A stretch of 64,000 bases of DNA, taken from Apus apus (Eukaryota; Chordata; Aves; Apodiformes; Apodidae). Below the pieces are notes generated by a model. It did no database searches, had not been told where the DNA came from, and saw only the letters and a program-made list of their open reading frames with translations. The position numbers and the translations under genes are program-made. Position 1 is the stretch's first letter. Each line of letters begins with the position of its first letter. This document shows positions 27,401 to 39,400 of the stretch, one piece after another. The DNA lies in NCBI RefSeq assembly GCF_020740795.1, contig NC_067285.1, positions 91,285,152 through 91,349,151 of the forward strand, in the 5' to 3' direction.

Positions 27401-30400
27401 GTTGCCTGAATATGTGGTACCGTATATGATTCACTTACTGGCACATGATCCAGATTTCACAAAACCTCAGGATGTTGATCAGCTTCGTGATGTCAAAGAG
27501 TAAGTGTCAAGTGATTCTAGAATTGTTATGCTGTGAATTTTTTTGTACTTGGAAGAAACTGTTCAGGAAGAGGAACTCTTTGGGTTTTATCAAAAGTGTT
27601 TTGTAAAACAGTATTCTTGGAAATGTAAAACACTTTAACCAAGGGAAGAAGGTGTCAGCAACTGCTTAGCAGTGTATTCTGAAAACCTGTGGGCCACAGC
27701 AAAGTATACCAAATAAGTTGTCTAGGCTTCTTTTAAAGTGAAGTAGTGGGTTCAGATTCTTGTATTTGTGCCTAGGAATCTCTGTAGAATTTACCGAAAC
27801 ACTTAAAGAGATGCCAAGTAATGTCAGTTCAGATATTTTGGAACTTACAAAATACAGAGCTTCTTCAATACTTTAAAACGTAATGCCACTGATGCTGGGT
27901 CAGATTCCTGCTTCACTGGGAACTTTTTTTTTCTCTCCTTGCCCTGTGCAAACCTACTAGAATTCATGCTAAATTTGTTTCTCAATTATCACTTGCACTG
28001 TACATGTGCAGTGCAGCCCTGGTGCTTCTTAATTTATTCAGCACAGATTATTGTATGCAGCCTGTCATACAGAAGCTTGTCATGTACTTGAGGCATACTG
28101 AGGTATGCCTCAAATAATCTTGTATACCCAGGTATAACTTTGTGTTCCTTTGTGTTGTGATGAATTTAAAAAAAAAAAAGTTACATCTTAACACTTTTTA
28201 AAAATGTTTATAGCATCCTCCCCATCTTTAGTTACAGTGTTTTGGTTTTTTCTTTTGCCTATTTTTGGTGGAACTGTGAGCTGTGTTCTTTTGGTATTGC
28301 AAAGACATTTATAACCACATACTACAATATACCTCATGAGAAAAGCAGTTCATTCTTGGCACAAACAGATTAGATCACATCTTAATTCTTTTTGCACCTT
28401 CACCTGTGCAAGTCCAAGTGTGATTCTTTCTGTAAATGAAATAATTAATTTCTTCTGACTTCTGAGTTAGTTGACTACACCTGGTCTGGACCTGGAGTCA
28501 GTGAAAATTTCTTACCGAATCAAGTGTACATTTTGTCCCAGGACTCCCTGTTCTGGCAGCATCTGAAAGCACTCTTCATCCCGTACTTGATCCAAAATGC
28601 ATGGAACAAGTTCTGATTCGCTGCTGTTAATACTTTCTCTGAGAAGTGCTTTCTAGTGCACAGAGCTGTTTTTGGACACTCCTTGTATAGCTGTCCTTTG
28701 TTGTCAAATTTCTTCCCTCAAGTTTGTCACAGGCTGGCTGAACTAGCCAGAGAGGACTGCTCCAAACAAAGAAATACTCTGTACAGGAAATTTGGCAGGA
28801 ATACTTCTTTGAAGAGTCTCCTGAGACATTTTTGTCATACAATGTAATACAGTGTTTCTTTCAAGAGTCCTGAGAGTCATAGTTTTCCCTTCAAAGTGTT
28901 AACGTAGATGCTTACAAACTTGGAAAAGCAGACTGGCAATGTGGGTTTTAGTTTTTTCCCTAGTTTATCTTGCTTTTACATTGCCTGAATACAGTCACCT
29001 AAAGTGTGACATGATTAGCAAGTTCCCTAACCATAAGCTATGATATTTATTCTTAGGAAATTTTTTAAGCTTGTTCTACAGATATATATTTGAGTTTGAG
29101 TTCGCTCTTTTATCTTGAGACAGTGTCTATTTCTTCTGAATTAATATTCCAAAAATACTTAAATGGATACAGAGAATGATCTTACTTTATGTGACTTTGT
29201 TCTTTCAGGTTCTTTTTTTTCTACTTGAAATCCCACTGTTTTTCTGAAAAGGTCTTGCTGGGGGTCTATTATTATTTATTTTATTTATTGACTTAATGAG
29301 GAAATCAAATTACAGAAGTTGTCCTGTGTTAACTGGAATTACAAGAGTAAAATTTGTCCTCAGTAATAATCTTTGGACAACACAAGGTTTTGGAGAAGCT
29401 GGGACAGTGTGGTATGTTGTCAGTCCTGTATTCATCCCATTGAAGTTCTTAAGAATAGTGAGTAGGTGGATGTACAGGTATCTAGCTATTTGGATGTAAG
29501 TCAGAATATAGAAGCCTTATTTTGTTTGAACACCAGATAACTATTTAAGTGTATCCTCTTTTGCTTTGGATTTTTTTAGATAAATGTTCCTTCATCTCTT
29601 GCATTACAGTCTGTAATTTGTATCAGTTAAGAAGATTGGGGCGTTTGTGGACAGGGAATTCTAGTGTTCAGTCATCCTGTTTTTCTAGTTTTTATTACCC
29701 TCTTTCTACAAGATAATCTTTCTTCCAGAGATTCAGAATTAAATTAGCTAGTGGCACGTTTGCATTTCTGAGACCCACCCATATGTCTTTCCCAAATAAG
29801 CATTATTTTACCATACTATGACTGTTGTTGACCCTCTAGCCACATGCAGATCTGAAACTTGATAGCAAATGATAGCATGGATGGACTAATTGTGCGTTGT
29901 ATCATCATTGAAAAATTCTTAAAACAAACTTCTAGTCAAAATATAACGGGTTCTCTCTATAAATAAACTAGATAAAAAGAAATAAAAATAGGAAAGCTGA
30001 TTCCCTTTTGTCTGTCTGTAAGAATTTCTTTTCATCCCATATGGAGCATTAGTAAAAATCTGATGACCTGTTTTGAGTACAATCATGGTACATTGTTGGT
30101 AGGAACATAGACAAAGTCTGAGGTAATGATTGCAGAATTTCATCTAGATGATGGTAGCACCATAATTTTTGCTTCTATTCATATTTGGAAGAGAAAAAAG
30201 TTGATTGGTTGGCCAGTGTTTACAGATAACTAGAGGAGCACTCTAGTTTGGCAGATTTATTCCAAAGAGTACAACTAAGACTCTGCGTGTTTAAGGTCTA
30301 GACTCTATTTACACCTTTAGATGATGTTATCTCTTCATTATATCTTCAAATTGATTGTGGTTTCTTAAGAAAAAGCTAGTATAGCTGACAATTTTTAAGA

Positions 30401-33400
30401 CATTGTTATATGTGGGAGCTGCAGTATAAAAGCTGGAATGTAATTGCCTGTGGTTTTATGGCTTCTTAGGTGCCTGTGGTTCATGCTTGAAGTTTTAATG
30501 ACAAAGAATGAGAACAATAGCCATGCCTTCATGAAAAAAATGGCAGAAAACATCAAGCTTACTCGAGATGCTCAGTCTCCTGATGAGCCAAAGGCCAATG
30601 AAGTAAGAAAAGCAGTTTGGATATGTGTTGGGTGATGGGCTGAGGGTTTCACAAGCAGTCGATGAACAGGATTTGCAGGAAATCTGAAAGCACTGGCTCA
30701 GACGTTTTTATGGTCTTTTAAAGTGTTAATTGCAAGCATTGTCTGTATGTTGCCAATCTCATTCCCTCAGAACCTTTCTCACCTTACCCAGCTCACAATG
30801 CTTAAGGAAGGTACTAAAGAGAATTTGTTAAATATTTCTGTCACTGCCTACCTGCCTTATTTTAACTCCTACTGCCTAGTTTCCCTACATAAGTATCTTC
30901 TCCTGGTGGGGCAAGTACTGTATTATGTGTGCTATTTAACCTGTTATTTTCTAGCAGAGATGAGAAACCATTTGTAGTGATTTGATGAAGCAAGAGCTTC
31001 TGTTGTTCAGAATATGCATGTAAAGTATAGCTTTTATAGCTTTTATTAAATAGTAACATGAAAAATGGGGACTTTTGCATGCGTGTGAAGAGCTAACAAG
31101 TATGGTTAATGATGTAATTACGAAACACGTTCTTAGTGGTTGTTACTTTAACACATAGATTAAACTTTTTTAAAAACTGTGTTCTCTGTACACAGTAAAA
31201 TCAGTAAGTAATTCCTAAAGCATACTTTTCTTTCTTCCTTCAGAAACTTTATACAGTATGTGATGTAGCACTGTGTGTAATCAACAGCAAAAGTGCTTTG
31301 TGCAATGCAGATTCACCAAAGGACCCTGTATTGCCAACCAAATTTTTTACACAACCTGAAAAGGTAAATTTTTAAAATTTAATTTCTAAAGTAGTAAGAG
31401 AAAATACTTTGGTTTTTATAGTTAAGAGCTGGTTATCTCCATAACGTAATACCATGAGTGGGAAAATGTGTATATTTTATCCTTAGCAATTAATTCTTTA
31501 AGATTGGCTGTATGCTGTGCTACCTATGTCTTATGTACATGTGCCAGAAATGTTTGTAACCAAGTGAGGGCTAATTAGAATAGATACTGATATCTTAGCA
31601 TGTGTTGCTTCATAATTTCATTAAAGTGTTTCACAAGTGCACCTGTATAATGAATGAATATACTGAATATATGAGAATATATGTATACTCTGTCTGGATA
31701 TTTCAGTTAGAATGCAAAGCAGACAAAAAAGAAGGGAAATTTTTTTTTGTTTGTTATCCGTGGTGTGTTTCTATCTGTCAATAGCTGTTTGGCTTTTCTG
31801 CTTTCTGTGCAAGTTGATCCTTCTACTGCCTAGTTGTAGTCTTGGTGAGTCTAGCTCTACTGCCAGCAATAGCACTGCTGTTCTATAAGAGATGTGCTTC
31901 TGAAGGGTGTAAGTGGAACCAGAGTAATTCTCTGGGCCAGACCTGATGTGTGGAAGAAGTACTGAAGAACACATTTCACATTATTTGGTGTCTTAGACTG
32001 TTAAATGAACAGCTTTTCCAGAGTCTGTTCAGGCAAAATTTACTTTGCTTATTTAACTGTGAAATGGCAGATGCCATGGTGACAGGGAGCCTGTTGCCTG
32101 TGATACATACCTGCATTCAGTTTAGTGTTTTGGTCTGTGTAAACTGAACTCAGAGTGACAAAGGTACCAACCTCAAACTTGTTAAAAGAAAACAGCACCT
32201 TTTTTTCTCTCTTTGGACTTCCCATTAAAAGATGTAAGTTGAAAAAATTGGCAGTTTTGCTTCACTTCAAATGATTCATGTAATTCAAGAAGAAAAACTA
32301 CAAATCCCAACTTCAGGTCTGGCATACTGTCATTCAGTAGTGCTCACTACAAACCTTCATAATATTAGTTTGACCTCTCTTTATTAGATTGATTCATTTG
32401 TCAGGTTACATGGTACAAAATATCTTCAGCACTTGATAGTAGCATCTAATTTGAGAAATCAGTCACATATATGTGTGTGTGTATATAAATAAATAAATAT
32501 ATATATATAAAAATCAACAGCAAGATTGAGAGATCAAACACAAACTGATTTTTTATTAATTTTTATACAGGATTTCTGCAATGACAGGAATTACATTTCA
32601 GAAGAGACAAGGGTTCTTCTTTTGACAGGAAAGGTACTGTATTTTGACAAGTTACAATTCTTTTAATATTACTTGTGATTTGTTTTACATATCCAGGTCT
32701 GCTGTAGTTTAAAAATTGTATGAAGAGTTTGTGTAATTCATGAGTCTTTTCTCTGATGGCATAATTCATGTCTTTTAGCATAACACCTGGTGAGTACGCA
32801 ACACCCCAAGGTTGTTACCCGTGCATTGAGGCATAGCTGCTTGCTTAACTACAGTTTTTCACAAAGCTACAGGTTTTTCCTTATTCAAATAAGCATGGCA
32901 TGAAATTATGGTGCAGATACTTAAATTTTCAATCTTGAATTTTTTAATATAGCAATTAATGCTGTTATATATAACTGCTACACCCTTTTGAGCTTCCCAT
33001 TTTGTTTCAGACATAATTTGGTTAATAACTTTGCAGGGGAGAGAAAACATCAAGCTGGGGGGTGGGGTAGGAGAACAATAAAAAAACACAAAACCAAACC
33101 AAAACCACCACAAAAACAGGCATAAAAACCAGAGCCTTTTGATTTATATGTGTGTACACGCACACACGCATACACCTTTTTTTCCATCAGCTGTCCTTTT
33201 TTTGGGATTCTGAAACTGTCTTTTCTAAACATGGGAAACCTTTTTGGTCAGCTCAAAAAAATTAGCATTTTCTTTTTCTTGAGCTTAGTGGAAGAATGCT
33301 TGCAGACTTGTAAAACATAAAATTTTGAGAACAGTAATGTTTTTAGTATAAACTTAATGTGCATTTATCAATTTTCATGTTCCATGGACTGTTACTGCAT

Positions 33401-36400
33401 TAGTTTCTGAAGTCTTCAGCTGGAGCAGACTTTGTGCTAGTCATTCTCAGGGTAGAGACAGATTATCCCTCTGTAAATAGCCATTATAATTTAAAATTGC
33501 TTCTTCTCACATGGATTTTTCCTTTATACAAAGTTTCTGCTATTAGAGCAGTTCACATGGGTGAGGTTTGCTCAGTTGGCAGAATCCTGCCTCTTCTTGC
33601 TCTGTGTTCACTCTGTGACCCCAGCCTGGATGCTACTCAATGAGCTGGCTTGGCATTACATTAGGAGAGGAGGAATCAGACAGAAGACCATGTTCTTCTG
33701 CAGCAGCCAGTACCAGACTAGTGCTTTAAATATTTTCAGAAGTGTGTATCTGTCTGCTGCTGCTAATTGTTTCACCTTTGATAACATTCATAGGTAATTA
33801 ATGAAGCTTTTGTAACTTTGAAGTGGGTTTAGTTGGTTGTATAAACTTAATACATTTCATTTGATAACACATTTAGCTTTGTCGTAACTTAAAAAATCTT
33901 GCTTACTATTTATTTGCTTTTCTTATGCATTCTTTTAAAATACTGGAGGGGAGGGGGATGTCATAGAATCAGGCTAGTATTATTTAGATAATTTTCAGTG
34001 TTTCAGAAAACAGACATTTATTCCATGCTCGTAACAGAATGCACAAACACTTGCAGCTTTTTCTACCTAATTCTGTTCTGGAAAAGACAGATGTGTAAGG
34101 ATATCCCACTGACTCAGACCTGCAGTCCTTTTTGGCCTGGTATTGTTCTTCCAGGGGGACCAAAACAACATTGATTAGGGAGAATATGCAAGTCTAGCCA
34201 CTTTCTGCAGTACATTCCCCCTCACACTCCCCTAGCGCTCATAATCTTTTATAACAGGATGCTAGACTGCATCTGTGCCTCTGGGTTTAATGCCTGCTAT
34301 GGACTTGTTCACATATTTATCTGCTCTGGTTTTGAACCTCCCAGTGCTCTGCCTTCACAGTCTCTTGTGGCAGTAGGTGCCTCTCTCCTATTAGTTGCAC
34401 CAAATGCTTCCTGCTTTATATAAAATACTCAATAAATAGAGCAAGTCAATAATTGTAAGAATAATATATTTAAGTAAATGATGCAGTATTAACGCTAGGA
34501 TGATGCAGCTACTGAAGATGTTATTAGTGACATTCTGTTTCTACAGAGATTATCTTTTTTTGGCCAAATGTGTTACAGCATCTGTGGTACCTTTTTCCTG
34601 TCTGCTCCCTCATATAACTTCAGCACATGGGAATGAATTTTTCTTGTGAGAATGTCTCATAAATTAGCTTGGTCTCTGAGGAAATGTAAAATTACATGAA
34701 GAACGTGACATGCCAGTTATGAAAACTTCCATGACTTTTCTCCACAGACAAAATAAAAAAACTTCTGCCTACCCAGCCTAACCAGATCAGTCAACAGACA
34801 CTGTAAAATACCATCACTGTATCAGGGAGCCCCAGACTAGATAGATGGTGTTCAGTATTTTTATACTGGCTTTCTGCATATTGAGTGTACACATGTTCTG
34901 TTCTTGCAGTGAACCTAATTCTGACTTACATTTTGGAAAGCCTTTCCCAGAGGTGTTTTGTTTTGTAAATACAGGATGTTGACACACCTTTTCCTCTAAT
35001 ACTATCTAATATTATGGGTTTTGTTGAGACTCCTCTACCTGCTATCCCTGTGAAGTGTGAGAGAAAGCAATTGATGAAGTGCTGTTATGTGATGAGAAGT
35101 AAAAGTAGGGCAGACAATGATTTTTAAGTGAAGATGAGGTCTGTACCTCTAAATTGGTGGCATCATGATTGAGACTGCAAATCCAGAAAAAGTATTTTCA
35201 AATACTCAGGAAAATAGTTTAAATATGTATCTGATGTTCTCATTTTTAAGATTTAACATTTTCTTTTAGCCAAAACCAACTGCTGTATTAGGTACAGTAA
35301 ACAAACCGTTATCTGCAACTGGAAGGAGACCATATATTAGAACTACAGGATCAGAGACTGGAAGCAATATCAGTGTGAACTCTGAGCTGAGCTCTTCTGC
35401 AGGAAACAGATCAAGGTACAGAAGTCTGAAATGTCTTTCGTCAGCTATTTTTACTTCATGTTCTCCAGTGCTTCCATGTTTTATAACAGGAGATGATTTG
35501 TTGGGCATGTCTGTGTGTTTGAAGAGTGTCTCTGTTTTGTCCAGCTAAAAAAAATATAATAGTTCTCTATAGGTAAAATCTCAATCTTTGCTTTTTTTGG
35601 GGAGGGAGATTTAGTAGACAAGAACTGAGTACAGCATTTAGGTGTGGCCTGCCTGTAATTATATAAAATACAACAGAAGAGGCACATACTGTCTGAAATT
35701 TCAGTGGTTAAGATTCATCATATTTTTAAATCGGAAAATACATTCATTGAAGTGACCAGCTATTATTAATACTGAACACATTTTGCAGCTCACATTTTTT
35801 GTGTATAAATTAGGATTAATCCTGATTTGTAACAAGAAACATTTTTTTATGTAGATTAAATACTCTGACCTATTTAAGATTAGGAACAGTTAAAAAGAGC
35901 TTTTTGAAGAGGACCGGGATCTCAGTGGAAAGATGCAACATATGATTGTAATATCCGGTCTTTCTTCTAGTAAGTGTTATTTTTATGTGGATCCAGAGTT
36001 TTAAAATGTGTCCTACATCTGGAGAAACAGTTTACACTTTCAAAATTTAAGATTGTTTAATTTGTTTTGGAATTTATTAACTGGCTAAGATAAAGGGTTA
36101 AAGAAAGTAGAGAAAGTCAACTCCAGTTACTACATTTCATAAGACCAAAGGGAATTATAACTCAGTTCAGAATTTGTTCTGTAAGTGTGCATGATAATAA
36201 TCTGTAATAATCTTGATTATTTTTTAACTATTTTGTTTTTAAAACTATTGTAACTCTGTATAAATTAACTTGAAGTTTGAGCATTGCTGGTCTTTATTTT
36301 TCTTCACTACCTTTGCCCATATTGGCTTTTTCTATCTGGAAAAAGAACACAGCCTCTTTTACAGCATTGATCTTCAGTTTGCAAGAGGAATTCCATGGCT

Positions 36401-39400
36401 TTGTGTTTGTGATAAGGGATTTGGCTCAAGAACTAGGCAAGCCCTTTCAGACCTGTCCCCATTCTGAGAAAGAACTCAGGCAAATTCAACTCTTGAAACT
36501 AATTTAGCCTGTCTGCAAATTTTATTATTATTATTATTATTATTTTAATAATTGCAAACATTTTTCTTCCATTGTTTTGTGTATTTTGGTTTTGTTTTGT
36601 CTTCAATTATGCTACCAGGGAACAAAGCTCAGATATATCAGAAACGGGGGTCAGTGAAAATGATGAAAATCCTGTGAGGATTATTTCAGTCACACCAGCG
36701 AAGACAGAACCTGTGAAAAAGGTATGTCTGGGGATTGTGTGGACTGTATCTCTATAATAAGCTTGGCATTGGGGGTTTATTCAGTACATATCACATGTAG
36801 TTATATGACTTTCCTAGCCCAATAGAAGACCCCTTATTTACAAAACTACTGTTTATTTTATCCAGAGTAATAAGCAGAGCTTGTGCTCAAAAATAGCACA
36901 GGCAAATCATAACAGACTTATTTTTTTTCTTTCTAAAATTCCGAAGGATTCACACTTTTATTCTATGTATATTTCCAGTATAAATAACAGTAAGGCTGTG
37001 ATTCAGAGTGAATGTTTACGCCTGTAACTTCAACTGAAGGTATTGCCAGGAAAATTTCAAGTGATTCCTCTAGCATGAAACCAACACCTAACTTTTGGCT
37101 TGTGTTACAACTAAAATATTTAAGCTTTGAGGATTTTTAGTGCCTTCCCCCCCTTCCATTAGAGAGAGAAGATCATGCTTAAATTATCATGATTTTTTAA
37201 CTCATAAAGTTGAATGAAGTTTAACAAAGGTAAATGTGAAGTCCTGCACCTGGGATAGATTTAACTCGAGCAGCAGTACAGCACTCTGAGATCTGACTGG
37301 CTGGGATGTAGATGTGCTGAGAAGGACCTGGGGCACCATCCCAGTGGACATCCATCAGAGCATGAGTCAGCAGTGAGGGCAGGCTGGCTGCTGGGCTGCA
37401 TCAGCAAGAGTGTAGTCAGCAGTCTGAGGGATCTGATTATTCCACCCTATTTGGCATTCATTAGGCCACACCTGGAACACTGTGTCCAGAATTCTGTGTC
37501 CTCCTCAGTTCAACACAGAAAAACTGCAGAGGACTTTGCAGAGGGCCAGAAGGATGATAAAGGCTTGGAGCAGTTGTCATATGAAGAAAGGTTGAAAGTG
37601 TTGAATTTGTTCAGCCTGGAGAAGGGAAGCCTTGGGGGCATCTAATCAGTCATTCAGTATATAAAAGGTATTTATGGAGAAGATGGAAGTACTCTCTTCC
37701 CAAGGCTGCTACAGGCAGAAGTTGCTTCAGGGGAAATTCCATCTGGATGCAAGCAAAAAAAAATTTTACATTGTTAAGAAAATTAAATAAGAAAAACCTG
37801 GAATAAGTTGCCCAGAAAAATGGTAGAATGACACTGTGCGTGGCTTGGCTTGTCAAGGGGCCCTGAATAACTCCTGAGGTCCTGCTTTCAACAGAAGGTC
37901 TGACCAGATGATTTCCAGATGTCACTTCCAACATAAATGATTCTGTGATTCTGAAATCAAAATAGATTTTTGTAGTACTGTCAGGATACATAGATGGTTC
38001 ATGCTGTATACATTTTAAGAAGTTATACTCAGTCTTTTTGATTAGATGAAATCAGAGTAATAAGCAAGTCTTCTGGATTTGTATCTTCATACAGAAAGGT
38101 TAGTTTTTTCTTACTCTTTTAAATTATCATTTACATTATTTTCACACCCATGAGCTAATGAGGAAGAAAAAAATCTTTCCCAAACTCCAGTGTGTGGTTC
38201 CAATTTTTAATTATTTATTTATTTTTCATTTTCCCAAAATAGGCTTCTGCAAAGTTAAGAGAGGTTTGGCAAATAATTTATTAAATAAATCTTCAAAAAT
38301 GCTTTCTAGGTTCTTGAAACCTGACTTGAGTTGAAATTTTCAGAGTGATTATCTATGAAGTTCTTAAAATAGAAGTTGTAAATGTCTTCTATGAAGCTGC
38401 TAGAACAGTAATAAAGATTACAGAGACTGCCTGACTTACTTAAACATTTAAGAAATAATGGAGAGCATTTAACAAAGAAGTTCTTCGCTCATACACAGCA
38501 CTTGTGTGTGGCCTTAATTGGTGTGTTTGAAATTGCTAAGTCATCCCAGCCATACTTCTTCAGTACCCTTTTCTCTGCCCCTCCTCCTAACTGTTCTGGA
38601 AGCCAGTGTTCAAATTAAGGTCTGTCATCCAGTTTCCTCTTTTTTTTTTTTTTCCCATATGAATACATTTTGTGTAGAGACCTGCATTGCCAGCACCATT
38701 TCTGTTTCACATACACAGACACTGCTTCATGAAATTTAATCCCTTTCCATTACCTTGTTCAGTGTAATGAGAAAAACATGCATGTAGGCCATACCTATTC
38801 AGACATGTTGAAGAATTAACAAAGACAGCAAGTTTAATTTGTGACTAGCTCTTAGTCCCTTGTATTCCCTGCAAGCCTTGTTGTTGTTTTTTTCCTTTGA
38901 CTTGTATTTAGGTTTTTAGTTATCTGCACCTTTACTGAAGGTTGTTCTCAAAATCTGCATATATTGAAGTATTTGCTGTACCCGAATTATTACTCTTGCT
39001 CCTCAGTTCTCTCCTGCCAGTTGGCAGAGGCAGTAAAAGGAGCTTGTACAGAAGAGCCACGATGGGAGGAGCTGAGTTTATTAGTTGCATTGTAATCTTA
39101 TTTTCAAACAACTGAAAGATGCATTGTGTGCAGATATGAACGTTGCATACAGTGTAGAAGATCTTTTTGCAAAGTCTGGAATCCCATTTACTAAAACTTT
39201 TTAGTAGTTTTAAGCTCATGTGATGTGTTTTTATAAGAACACTTACTTCCTATTTTATAAACTCATGTTTCTGTCTGAGCGAGGTAGCAATTTGAGTTTG
39301 CCTTTGGGAATCTTTTTTTTCCTACATGTTTGTGACTTTTATTTTCTAGGAGATTAATTCTGAGCAGGCTACACAAGGAAACAGCACTGAACGTGGGAAA

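Larger units (their letters stand above)
30603..32570 (+). other. PDS5A introns between window exons 21-23
   Basis: Two introns of about 0.64 and 1.2 kb. The second ends with a (TG)n/(TAAA)n/(TA)n mixed microsatellite at about 32,467-32,510. Nothing else was recognised. Confidence 0.6.

Noticed and set aside
33960..33975. Short tcatagaatcagg CR1-tail-like word
   Set aside because: Only about a dozen bases match and nothing CR1-like follows; too short to support.
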